A stretch of 64,000 bases of DNA from an uncultured Sterolibacterium sp. (lineage in GTDB: Bacteria; Pseudomonadota; Gammaproteobacteria; Burkholderiales; Rhodocyclaceae): NCBI GenBank assembly GCA_903832735.1, contig CAILCO010000124.1:45372-109371 (forward strand), in the 5' to 3' direction. Shown in pieces: positions 28,785 to 37,195 of the stretch. Under the pieces are notes generated by a model. That model made no database searches and was not told the DNA's origin. It saw only the letters and a list, made by a program, of their open reading frames with translations. Positions within the stretch are counted from its first letter, which is position 1; each line of letters opens with the position of its first letter. Both the position numbers and the translations under genes were made by a program.

Positions 28785-29314
28785 TGCGCGCCCTGGTGCA
28801 AGCGCGCAAGCTCAAACTGATGGCCTTCGATGTCGACGGCGTGCTGACCGACGGCACGCTCTACTTCACTGCTCAGGGCGACGAGATGAAAGCCTTCAAT
28901 TCCCTGGACGGTCACGGATTGAAGATGCTGGCCGGCGCCGGCGTCATGCTCGCCATCATCACCGGCCGCAGATCACGCGCCGTGGAGTTGCGCGCACAAA
29001 ACCTCGACATAGCAATGCTGCTGCAAGGCGTGGAGGACAAATACGGGGCGATGCAGGGACTGCTCGATGAGCATGGACTGGGCTTTGACGATGCGGGCTA
29101 CATGGGCGACGACGTGGTAGACCTGCCATTGCTCTCGGCCTGCGGCTTTTCCGCCACGGTGTCCGGCGGCCACGCGCTGCTGCAAAACCGCGTCGATTAC
29201 GTTGCCAATGCTGCCGCCGGCCATGGTGCGGTACGTGAAGTCTGCGAATTGATCCTTTCGGCTCAAGGCAAGCTCGAAGCGGCCTTCGCACCTTATCTTC
29301 GCCCCCGCGGATGA
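28784..29314 (+). CDS. kdsC: 3-deoxy-D-manno-octulosonate 8-phosphate phosphatase
   Basis: 176 residues, a HAD phosphatase with nucleophile motif FDVDGVLTDG, and GDDVVDLPLL toward the C-terminus. Releases Kdo. I use the ATG at 28784 that overlaps the kdsD stop; a GTG one codon earlier is possible. Co-transcribed with kdsD and lptC. Confidence 0.95.
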   Translation: MRALVQARKLKLMAFDVDGVLTDGTLYFTAQGDEMKAFNSLDGHGLKMLAGAGVMLAIITGRRSRAVELRAQNLDIAMLLQGVEDKYGAMQGLLDEHGLGFDDAGYMGDDVVDLPLLSACGFSATVSGGHALLQNRVDYVANAAAGHGAVREVCELILSAQGKLEAAFAPYLRPRG

Positions 29315-29892
29315 AACTTCCCAGCACCAACCTGCTGCCGCTGCTGCTATTGACGTTTCTGGCGGCCCTTACCTTCTGGCTCGAACGCGCGACACATTTC
29401 GATGGCAAGAGAGGCGATGGCAAGGAGCGCCACGATCCGGACTTCATCGTCGAAAAATTCACGGTACGCCGCTACGGCATTAGCGGCGCACTGCAGTATG
29501 TGGTGACGGCACCGAAGATGCTGCATTACGCCGACGATGAAAGTAGCGAAGTCACCGCGCCAGCGATGACCTATTTCGCCGAGGATAGACGGATCCTGGC
29601 CAATGCCGGCAAAGCCTGGCTGAGCAAGGAGGGCAAGGAAGTCCGCCTTTCCGATGGCGTACGCATCGTGCGCGAAGCGACGGCGGACAGCCCTGAAATG
29701 GTGGTAACGACAGCCGAGATGCAGCTTCATCCCGATGATGAAATTGCCCACAGCACGCTGCCCACCACCATCACGCAAGGTCGCAGCACCGTCACCGGCG
29801 CTGGCCTGGACGTAGACAACAAAGCCCGCATGTTCAAACTGATGGGCCGGGCAAGAGGCGTCATCATCCAAAACAAGGCTGTTACGCGATGA
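29311..29892 (+). CDS. lptC: LPS export protein LptC
   Basis: 193 residues with an N-terminal membrane anchor (about 8-24) and an OstA-type beta-jellyroll periplasmic part (YVVTAPKMLHYADDESSEVT). Bridges LptBFG to LptA. ATGA overlaps at both ends. Confidence 0.9.
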   Translation: MKLPSTNLLPLLLLTFLAALTFWLERATHFDGKRGDGKERHDPDFIVEKFTVRRYGISGALQYVVTAPKMLHYADDESSEVTAPAMTYFAEDRRILANAGKAWLSKEGKEVRLSDGVRIVREATADSPEMVVTTAEMQLHPDDEIAHSTLPTTITQGRSTVTGAGLDVDNKARMFKLMGRARGVIIQNKAVTR

Positions 29893-30512
29893 AATCCATC
29901 ACCGGAATGCTTATCCTGGCCGGCTTGCTCGCCGCCTCCTTGCCGGCCTCGGCGGAAAAGGCGGATCGCGAGAAGCCGGTCAACCTCGAGGCCGATCGCA
30001 TCATCGTGGATGACGCCAAGAAGGTTCACATCCTTGAAGGCAAGGTACAACTGGTTCAGGGCACGCTGATTATTCGCTCCGAGAAACTGCTCGTCACCCA
30101 GGATGCGAACGGTTTCCAAAGCGGCGTGGCGACCGGTGGCGAAGGCGGGCTGGCGCGCTTTCGCCAGAAACGCGACGGCAAGGACGAATACATCGACGGC
30201 GAGGCCGAGCGTATCGAGTACGACGGCAAGAACGACAAGGCCCAGTTCTTCCTTCGCGCCCATGTGGCGAGCGGACAGGACGAGGTTCGTGGGCAGTATA
30301 TTGCCTACGATGGCAAGAGCGAGAAATACCTCGTCAGCAGCGGTCCCGGCGGTACTGTTGCAGCGCAGAGTCCTGGCAAGGACAGCAGGGTCCGTGCCGT
30401 GATTCAACCCAAGCAGAGCGGCGCCACAGCCAAGCCCAATGAAGCAAAGTCGGGTCTGGAACTGCAGCCGCTCAAACCCACCCCGGAAATCAACAACCCA
30501 CGTCAGGAGTAG
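29889..30512 (+). CDS. lptA: LPS transport periplasmic protein LptA
   Basis: 207 residues: signal peptide ending near PASA, then the OstA domain ([38 protein letters not shown]). Periplasmic bridge for LPS. Usually followed by lptB and rpoN; here it is followed after 2 bp by a crotonase gene, so lptB must lie elsewhere. Confidence 0.92.
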   Translation: MKSITGMLILAGLLAASLPASAEKADREKPVNLEADRIIVDDAKKVHILEGKVQLVQGTLIIRSEKLLVTQDANGFQSGVATGGEGGLARFRQKRDGKDEYIDGEAERIEYDGKNDKAQFFLRAHVASGQDEVRGQYIAYDGKSEKYLVSSGPGGTVAAQSPGKDSRVRAVIQPKQSGATAKPNEAKSGLELQPLKPTPEINNPRQE

Positions 30513-30514
30513 TC

Positions 30515-31291
30515 ATGGCTTACGAAAACATCATCGTCGAAACCCGAGGCAAAGTCGGCCTGATCACGCTCAACAGACCCAAGGCCATGAATGCGCTCAA
30601 TGACGCTTTGATCGACGAGATCGGCCTTGCCCTGGACGCCTTCGAGGCCGACGAGCAGATCGGCTGCATGGTCATCACCGGATCGGAGAAGGCCTTCGCC
30701 GCAGGAGCCGACATCGCCGCCATGAAGGATTGGGGCTACATGGATGTTTACAAGACCAATTACATCAGCCGTAACTGGGATCGCGTCGGTCGTTGCCGCA
30801 AGCCGGTCATCGCCGCAGTCGCCGGCTTCGCGCTGGGCGGAGGTTGCGAACTGGCGATGACCTGCGACTTCATCATCGCCGCCGACAACGCCAAATTCGC
30901 TCAACCCGAGGTCAAGCTCGGCATCCTGCCCGGGGCTGGGGGCACCCAGCGACTGCCGCGCGCAGTGGGCAAGGCAAAAGCGATGGACATGTGTCTGACC
31001 TCGCGCTTCATGGATGCGGCGGAAGCCGAACGCTCCGGCTTGGTCTCGCGCGTCGTGCCTGCAGACAAGCTGATCGAGGAAGCCTTGACCGCCGCAGAGA
31101 CCATAGCCGGATTCTCGCTGCCGGTGGTGATGATGATCAAGGAGTCGGTCAATCGTGCCTTCGAATCTTCGCTCGCCGAGGGCCTGCTCTTTGAGCGCCG
31201 CAGTTTCCATTCCGCCTTCGCGCTGAGCGACCGGAAGGAAGGAATGTCGGCCTTCGTCGAGAAACGCAGGCCCGCTTTCAAGAACCTCTGA
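30515..31291 (+). CDS. Enoyl-CoA hydratase (crotonase family)
   Basis: 258 residues. Oxyanion-hole motifs [11 protein letters not shown] and [13 protein letters not shown], and the catalytic Glu pair regions (CELAMTCD and [20 protein letters not shown]). Hydrates 2-enoyl-CoA in beta-oxidation or PHA precursor supply. The RBS (CAGGAG) overlaps the lptA stop, so it is carried by the Kdo/LPS operon. Followed by a terminator at 31314. Confidence 0.93.
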   Translation: MAYENIIVETRGKVGLITLNRPKAMNALNDALIDEIGLALDAFEADEQIGCMVITGSEKAFAAGADIAAMKDWGYMDVYKTNYISRNWDRVGRCRKPVIAAVAGFALGGGCELAMTCDFIIAADNAKFAQPEVKLGILPGAGGTQRLPRAVGKAKAMDMCLTSRFMDAAEAERSGLVSRVVPADKLIEEALTAAETIAGFSLPVVMMIKESVNRAFESSLAEGLLFERRSFHSAFALSDRKEGMSAFVEKRRPAFKNL

Positions 31292-31313
31292 GCAGCGCAA
31301 TATTTAACATCAG

Positions 31314-31342
31314 AAACCGGGCATCAGCAGCCCGGTTTATGT
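31314..31342 (+). terminator. Rho-independent terminator after the crotonase gene
   Basis: AAACCGGGC (31314-31322), 7-nt loop, GCCCGGTTT (31330-31338), then ATGTTTAT. A perfect 9-bp stem with a U-rich 3' end, closing the kdsD-to-crotonase operon and isolating the phasin promoter. Confidence 0.85.
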
Positions 31343-31388
31343 TTATAACCTATTGATAACAGTGTGCATAAAATAGCTTATTAGTTAT

Positions 31389-31459
31389 TGTTGCATTGCA
31401 ACATAAAGAACTTGACATCGGCTTAAGCTCGCCTATAATGGTAATCATGCTGCATTGCA
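31389..31459 (+). promoter_or_regulatory. Sigma-70 promoter of phaP with two PhaR-like sites
   Basis: TTGACA at 31412-31417 and TATAAT at 31434-31439, 16-bp spacing: a consensus promoter. An inverted repeat TGTTGC-ATT-GCAACA (31389-31403) lies just upstream of the -35, and a second TGC-ATT-GCA (31451-31459) just after the expected transcription start. TGC-N3-GCA is the core I know for PhaR-type PHA regulators, and one site upstream plus one at the start mirrors phaP control in Cupriavidus. The regulator is not in this window. Confidence 0.8.
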
Positions 31460-31517
31460 CCATGGTAGGAACAGGATGCGGCGATGCCGCTCATTCCATT
31501 CATTCAAGGAGAGAAAC

Positions 31518-32072
31518 ATGATTGCCACCCCCGAAAACCTCGCGTCCGCCAACAAGGTCAATGTTGAAACGTTCTTGACCTTGGCCAATACCGCCTTCGC
31601 CAGCGCCGAGCGCCTGGCCGCACTGAACCTCAATACCGCCCGCGCCTTCCTCGAGGACGGCATGGCCAATGCCAAGGCGTTGCTCGGCGTCAAGGACATC
31701 CAGCAACTGGTCAGCCTGCAGACCACCCTGGCTCAGCCTTCAGTCGAAAAGTTCGTCGCCTATTCGCGCAGCGTCTACGAGATCGCCACCCAGACCCAGG
31801 AAGAAGTGTCGAAGATCGCCGAATCGCAGTTCGCTGAAGTCAACAAGACCGTAGCCACCGCCCTCGACAAGGCTGCCAAGAACGCCCCGGCCGGCTCCGA
31901 CGTTGCCGTCGCCGCTGTCAAGTCCGCGATTGCCGCCGCCAACTCCGCCTACGACAGCATGAGCAAGGCTGCCAAGCAAGTAGCGGAAATCGCCGAAACC
32001 AACATGGCCGCCGCCACCAGCGCCACCGTCAAGGCCGTCGGCACCGCCGCGAAGGCCAAGAAGGCTGCCTAA
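31518..32072 (+). CDS. phaP: Phasin
   Basis: 184 residues, Ala-rich and amphipathic, with the phasin-family N-terminus (LASANKVNVETFLTLANTAF) and the AQPSVEKFVAYSRSVYEIA segment; the C-terminus is a Lys/Ala tail. Coats PHA granules. The start ATG at 31518 follows AAGGAGAG. Monocistronic between the strong promoter and a terminator. Confidence 0.93.
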   Translation: MIATPENLASANKVNVETFLTLANTAFASAERLAALNLNTARAFLEDGMANAKALLGVKDIQQLVSLQTTLAQPSVEKFVAYSRSVYEIATQTQEEVSKIAESQFAEVNKTVATALDKAAKNAPAGSDVAVAAVKSAIAAANSAYDSMSKAAKQVAEIAETNMAAATSATVKAVGTAAKAKKAA

Positions 32073-32108
32073 TACCCTCGCTCGAGCCCGATCAGGGCTA
32101 GTTCAGGT

Positions 32109-32136
32109 AACCCCGGCTCCGGCCGGGGTTTCTATT
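32109..32136 (+). terminator. Rho-independent terminator of phaP
   Basis: AACCCCGG/CCGGGGTT stem (32109-32130) then TCTATTT. Overlaps the 3' end of the convergent gene at 32132, so it may serve both. Confidence 0.82.
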
Positions 32137-32896
32137 TCAGGCGGAGTTCTTCCCACTGAAAACCGAGCCGCGTCACTTCTGCACGGATCTCGACCATAGC
32201 CTCAGGCACCTGTGCCGGATCGCCGCGCACGCCGAGCTCGATGTGGCGGCGCCGCTCGTCATCGCCGAATGATGGCAGGCTGAACACCGTCACGCCGGCA
32301 TGGGCCGCCTCGATGTGCCGCATCAGGCCGAGCAAAGCGCCTTCGCTGCCCTCCCAGACGATGATCCCCTGTTCCGCTTCCGGGACCTGATGGAAACGCT
32401 CGCGGTAACGGCTGTCGAGCACCCATTCGAGCATGGGATGGGCCATCTGCGGAAAACCCGGAAAGAAATGGTGGTCCCCGAGCGAAAAGCCCGGAATGCG
32501 GTTGAAGGGATTCGGGATGATGCGGCTGCCGGCAGGAAACTCGCCCAGTTGCAGACGGTCCCGGGTCAACTCGGTGTCTGTTTCGGCGAAGCGGGCGCGA
32601 ATCTCGGACTCAGCCTCGGGATGCAGCACTAGCGCAACGCCGGCTGCTCCGGCGGCAGCCTGGCGGGTATGGTCATCGGGCGTGACACCGATGCCGCCGA
32701 AGCAGAATACGACATCATCCGTCTTCAGACTACGCGCAAGCGCCTCGGTCAGCCTGCGCCGATCGTCCCCGAGATAGAGGCTCCAGTCGAGATGCAGGCC
32801 GCGTAGCGCGAGCAGTTCTATCACCTTGGAAAAGTGTTTATCGGTCCGCTTGCCGCGGATGATTTCGTCGCCGATGACGATTGCGCCGAAGCCCAT
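32132..32896 (-). CDS. Molybdopterin-binding domain protein (CinA N-terminal type)
   Basis: 254 residues. GAIVIGDEIIRGKRTDKHF, FGGIGVTPDDHTRQAAA and the later FPGFPQMAHPML match the MoaB/MogA-fold domain of CinA-type proteins. No C-terminal CinA deamidase domain. The exact substrate is unknown. Ten bases downstream of hrpA, probably co-transcribed. Confidence 0.87.
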   Translation of the reverse strand: MGFGAIVIGDEIIRGKRTDKHFSKVIELLALRGLHLDWSLYLGDDRRRLTEALARSLKTDDVVFCFGGIGVTPDDHTRQAAAGAAGVALVLHPEAESEIRARFAETDTELTRDRLQLGEFPAGSRIIPNPFNRIPGFSLGDHHFFPGFPQMAHPMLEWVLDSRYRERFHQVPEAEQGIIVWEGSEGALLGLMRHIEAAHAGVTVFSLPSFGDDERRRHIELGVRGDPAQVPEAMVEIRAEVTRLGFQWEELRLK

Positions 32897-32906
32897 AGTC
32901 TTCTCC

Positions 32907-35900
32907 TCAATGATGGTGATCTCGCGACTCCCAGGTCTTCGCCAGCCGCTTCACCGATACCGGGGTCGGCGTGCGCAGTTCCTGGGCGTAGAGTGAGACG
33001 CGCAACTCTTCCAGAAGCCAGCGGAATTCTTCCACGAAGGGGTCATTCACGCCAGCCTTTTGCCGAGCCGCGCGTTCTCGTTCGTAGGGCTTTGCCAGCC
33101 TGTTCCACTCGGCCATCGCCGCGGCATCCCTGGCCGGCTCCGAGCGCAATTTTTCCAGACGCAGGCCGGCCGCCTTGAGATAGCGCGGGAAGTGCTGCAA
33201 TCGTTCGAAGGGTGTGGCCAGGATGAAGCCCTTGTCGAGCAGCCCGGCACACTGGGCAACGACGTCGGCCACGACCTCGGGAAAGCCCTTGGCCGCGGCC
33301 AGCTTCTTCTGCAGGCCCGCATACTCGCCCATGATGGTCGCGGTGAGCCGCGCCAATTCCTGCGCCACCAACGCGACACGTGCCTTCGCGGCGGCAAGCC
33401 GCTGCTCGAATTCCGCCTTGTTTCCCGGCAAGGGCACCATCATGCAGCAGCGCTCCAGGGTCGCGGCGAGCAACTGCTCCTGCAGTTCCCGCTCGGTAAA
33501 CAGGTTCATAAACTGCAGCGCCATGCCGCGCAGGCTCTTCTCGATGTATTTCAACTGTTCCTTCATGCCCAGGGCGAACAGCCGGCGTAGACCGGCACGA
33601 TGCTGCCACTGCGCCTTCTCGGGCGTATCGAAAGCGCGCAGGGCAACTGATTCACCTTCGTCGACCAGTGCCGGAAAGCCGACCACGCTGCGCCCGGCCA
33701 GCGAGATTTCCAGGAGCGGAGGCAGATCGCCAAAGCTCCATGAAGTCAGCCCGCTCAATTCGCCCTCGGCGGCCTCTTCACTGCCCGCGCCAGCCACTCT
33801 ACCGACCCCGGCCTGGGCGAAACTCTGTTCCACCCGGCCGCCGTATTGCTCGCGCAATTCAGCCAGAGATCGTGAAATGGCCAAAGTGCCGCCATGCTCG
33901 TCGATCAGCCGGAAATTCATGGCCAGATGCGGTCGCAGTTCGCCGGGACGGAAGGCATCGAGCGGCAGCTTCAGCGCCAGTTTCTCCTCGACGGCGCGGG
34001 TCAGGACGCGCAGCAGCGGCTCTTCGCAATCATGCACCTCGTCGCAGAACGCCTCGGCAAAAGCATCGAGCGGCATCAGGCGGCTTCTGGATCGCTGAGG
34101 CAGGGTCTTCAGCAGGGCCCTGACCTTCTCTTCGAGCAGACCCGGCACCAACCATTCGCAGCGCGCGGCAGAGATCTGGTTGAGGCTGGTCAAGGGCAGC
34201 GTGAGGGTGACGCCGTCATCGGCCGCGCCCGGATCATGATGATAGGAAAGCGTATACCGCTGGCCATGGAATTCGAGATGATGAGGAAAGGCATCGGTGG
34301 TGATGCCGGAAGCCTCGTGACGCATCAACTGCTCGCGCTCGAGGAACAGCAACCTGGGTTCCTCGCGTTCGGCGTCGCGCCGCCAATGATCGAAGGCGGC
34401 GATGGTGAAGATGCCGGACGGAATTTTGGCATCGTAGAAAGCGGCGATCAGTTCTTCATCCACCAGCACATCGGGGCGCCGCGACTTGTGTTCGAGCGCC
34501 TCGATCTCGCTGATCAGCTTGCGGTTGTGCTGGAAAAATTTCGCCCGCCGGACGAAGTCCTCATGCACTTCACCGTCAATCAACGCGCCGCGGATAAACA
34601 ACTCGCGAGCCAGCACTGCTTCCTGAACGGTCTTGCCGAATTGCACCCGACGCTTGGCATAGAGCAAGAGGCCGTGCAACGTGGCGCGCTCCCAGGCCAC
34701 CACCTGGCCGGAGGACTTCTCCCAATGCGGTTCATAGACATGGCGCCGGATCAGGTGGGCGCCGACCTGTTCCAGCCATTCCGGCTCTATCCTTGCCAGA
34801 CAGCGTGCGAACAGCCGCGAAGTCTCGACCAGTTCGGCGGCCATGATCCAGCGCCCGGCACGCTTGGCGAGGCTGGATCCCGGATGGGGATAAAACTTGA
34901 TGCCGTGCGCGCCGAGATAATGTCCCTCGTCCTCGCTCTTCACACCGACGTGGCCGAGCAGGCCCGAGAGTAGCGCCTCATGGATCGCCACGAAGGAAGC
35001 CGGCAGTTCGCTCTCCTTCCAGCCGTGCTCGGCGCAGACGGCATGAAGCTGGCCGTGGATGTCGCGCCACTCGCGCAGACGCAGCCAGGAGACGAAGTTC
35101 TGCCGGCACCACGCCCGCTGCTTGCCCTGCGATTGGTGCGTCCACACCTCGTCTGCGGCGGCCCACAGCTTGAGGTAAGAAAGAAACTCCGACTTCTCGT
35201 CCTTCCATTTGGCGTGCGCCTGATCTGCACTGCCTGCCTGCTCGGCCGGCCTATCCCGGGCATCCTGCACCGACAGGGCGGCGGCGATGATCAGCACTTC
35301 GCGCAAGGCGCCATGATCCCGTCCGCTGATAATCATCCGGCCGATCTTCGGGTCGAGGGGGAGCTTGGCCAATTCCCGGCCGACCGCGGTCAGATAATTG
35401 CCCTCATCGACCGCACCCAACTCTTCGAGCAGCTGGTAGCCGTCGGCAATCATCCTCGGCAACGGCGGCTGCAGGAAAGGAAAGTTTTCGACGCCGCCGA
35501 GGTTCAGCGATTTCATGCGCAGGATCACCCCGGCCAGCGAGGAGCGCAGGATCTCGGGATCGGAATAGAGCGGACGCTTGGCGAAGTCGTCCTCGGCATA
35601 GAGGCGGAAGCAGATGCCGGAGGAGACGCGGCCGCAACGGCCGGCGCGCTGGTTGGCGGCGGCCTGGGCAATCGGTTCGACCTGCAACTGTTCAACCTTG
35701 TTGCGATGCGAGTAGCGCTTGACCCGGGCCAGGCCGGTGTCCACGACATAACGTATGCCCGGCACGGTCAGCGAAGTCTCGGCGACATTGGTCGCGAGAA
35801 TTACCCGCCGTCCCTGATGCGACTGGAACACACGGGCCTGCTCCTCTCCCGACTGGCGCGCGAACAGCGAGAGGATCTCGATACCGGGCGGATGGTGTTT

Positions 35901-36716
35901 GCGCAGCGCCTCGGCCGCTTCGCGGATCTCGCGCTCGCCGGGCAGGAACACCAGCACGTCGCCGGGCCCGGTCCGATGCGCCTCATCCACGGCATCGACG
36001 ATGGCGTCGGTGATGTCCCGGTCCTTTGTTTCATCCAGTACAGGTCGCCAGCGTATTTCTATAGGATAGAGGCGACCGGAGACCTCGAATACCGGGGCGC
36101 CGTCGAAGTGTTTCGAAAAGCGCTCGGCATCCAGGGTTGCCGAGGTAACGATGACTTTCAGGTCCGGGCGTCTCGGCAAAATCTGCTTCAGATGGCCGAG
36201 CAGGAAATCGATATTTAGGCTGCGCTCGTGGGCCTCGTCGAGAATGATCGTGTCGTATTGCCGGAGCAGCGGGTCGCCCTGGGTCTCGGCCAGCAGGATG
36301 CCGTCGGTCATCAGCTTGATGTAGGTATCGGCGGAGACACGATCGGTAAAGCGGATCTTGTAGCCGACGTAGCGACCCAGTTCGCTCTTCAGTTCCTGGC
36401 TGATGCGCGCCGCGGTGGCGCGGGCGGCAATACGGCGCGGTTGGGTGTGGCCGATCAGGCCGGCTGTGCCACGACCCAGTTCCAGGCAGATTTTAGGCAA
36501 CTGCGTGGTCTTGCCCGAACCGGTCTCGCCGCAGACGATGACCACCTGGTTTGCCTCAATGGCGCGGGCGATTTCTTCGCGCCGCGCCGTGACCGGCAAC
36601 TCTTCCGGATAAGCGATCGCCGGCCTGCCCGCCAGACGGGCGGCAATACGCTCCGCCACGCGGGCTGCCGCCGCGGCATTATCCGCGGCCAGACGTGCCG
36701 GCCCGAACTGCTTCAT
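32907..36716 (-). CDS. hrpA: ATP-dependent RNA helicase HrpA
   Basis: 1269 residues. Walker A GETGSGKTTQLPK (about 62), DEAH box DEAHERSLNIDFLL, SAT motif VTSATLDAERF, QRAGRCGR motif, then HA2, OB and the long DUF3418 C-terminus of HrpA. DEAH-box helicase linked to mRNA processing and stalled-ribosome resolution in E. coli. ATGA overlap with crcB. Confidence 0.95.
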   Translation of the reverse strand: MKQFGPARLAADNAAAAARVAERIAARLAGRPAIAYPEELPVTARREEIARAIEANQVVIVCGETGSGKTTQLPKICLELGRGTAGLIGHTQPRRIAARATAARISQELKSELGRYVGYKIRFTDRVSADTYIKLMTDGILLAETQGDPLLRQYDTIILDEAHERSLNIDFLLGHLKQILPRRPDLKVIVTSATLDAERFSKHFDGAPVFEVSGRLYPIEIRWRPVLDETKDRDITDAIVDAVDEAHRTGPGDVLVFLPGEREIREAAEALRKHHPPGIEILSLFARQSGEEQARVFQSHQGRRVILATNVAETSLTVPGIRYVVDTGLARVKRYSHRNKVEQLQVEPIAQAAANQRAGRCGRVSSGICFRLYAEDDFAKRPLYSDPEILRSSLAGVILRMKSLNLGGVENFPFLQPPLPRMIADGYQLLEELGAVDEGNYLTAVGRELAKLPLDPKIGRMIISGRDHGALREVLIIAAALSVQDARDRPAEQAGSADQAHAKWKDEKSEFLSYLKLWAAADEVWTHQSQGKQRAWCRQNFVSWLRLREWRDIHGQLHAVCAEHGWKESELPASFVAIHEALLSGLLGHVGVKSEDEGHYLGAHGIKFYPHPGSSLAKRAGRWIMAAELVETSRLFARCLARIEPEWLEQVGAHLIRRHVYEPHWEKSSGQVVAWERATLHGLLLYAKRRVQFGKTVQEAVLARELFIRGALIDGEVHEDFVRRAKFFQHNRKLISEIEALEHKSRRPDVLVDEELIAAFYDAKIPSGIFTIAAFDHWRRDAEREEPRLLFLEREQLMRHEASGITTDAFPHHLEFHGQRYTLSYHHDPGAADDGVTLTLPLTSLNQISAARCEWLVPGLLEEKVRALLKTLPQRSRSRLMPLDAFAEAFCDEVHDCEEPLLRVLTRAVEEKLALKLPLDAFRPGELRPHLAMNFRLIDEHGGTLAISRSLAELREQYGGRVEQSFAQAGVGRVAGAGSEEAAEGELSGLTSWSFGDLPPLLEISLAGRSVVGFPALVDEGESVALRAFDTPEKAQWQHRAGLRRLFALGMKEQLKYIEKSLRGMALQFMNLFTERELQEQLLAATLERCCMMVPLPGNKAEFEQRLAAAKARVALVAQELARLTATIMGEYAGLQKKLAAAKGFPEVVADVVAQCAGLLDKGFILATPFERLQHFPRYLKAAGLRLEKLRSEPARDAAAMAEWNRLAKPYERERAARQKAGVNDPFVEEFRWLLEELRVSLYAQELRTPTPVSVKRLAKTWESRDHHH

Positions 36717-37096
36717 TTGGAAAGATGCTGTACGCTGAGTATGCCCAGGACGGTCATCAGGAGCGAGCCGAACAGATGCAGCGAGACCGTGCCGACCGCC
36801 CAGAAATACTGGGCGCGCTGGAGCAGCGCGACAACCTCGGCGGAGAAACTGGAAAAGGTCGTGAGCCCGCCGAGGAAGCCGGTGATGACCAGAAGCTTGG
36901 CCTCGGGCGGCAGATCGACGTTGATGTGGAACACCGCCACCGCGGCTCCGACCAGGTAGCCGCCGATCAGGTTGGCCGCCAGGGTGCCCAGGGGGACGGT
37001 CGGAAACAGCGGATTCATCATCACGCCCAGCCCCCAGCGCAACCAGGCGCCCAACGCCGCGCCGACGCCGACAGCGGCGAATGCGAACCAGTTCAT
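36713..37096 (-). CDS. crcB: Fluoride channel CrcB/FluC
   Basis: 127 residues, four membrane helices, with the family pattern GAALGAWLRWGLG and GFLGGLTTFSSFSAE (the Phe box and Na-site region). Exports fluoride as a dual-topology dimer. I found no fluoride riboswitch upstream. Overlaps hrpA. Confidence 0.94.
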   Translation of the reverse strand: MNWFAFAAVGVGAALGAWLRWGLGVMMNPLFPTVPLGTLAANLIGGYLVGAAVAVFHINVDLPPEAKLLVITGFLGGLTTFSSFSAEVVALLQRAQYFWAVGTVSLHLFGSLLMTVLGILSVQHLSK

Positions 37097-37195
37097 TGCG
37101 GGACGGCTTTGCGGTCAGGATTCATGCCGCGCATTTTACACGCGGGGTAGTCGGCTTTGCCGCTAAAATGGGCGTTTTCCGCAACACCCATCGCC

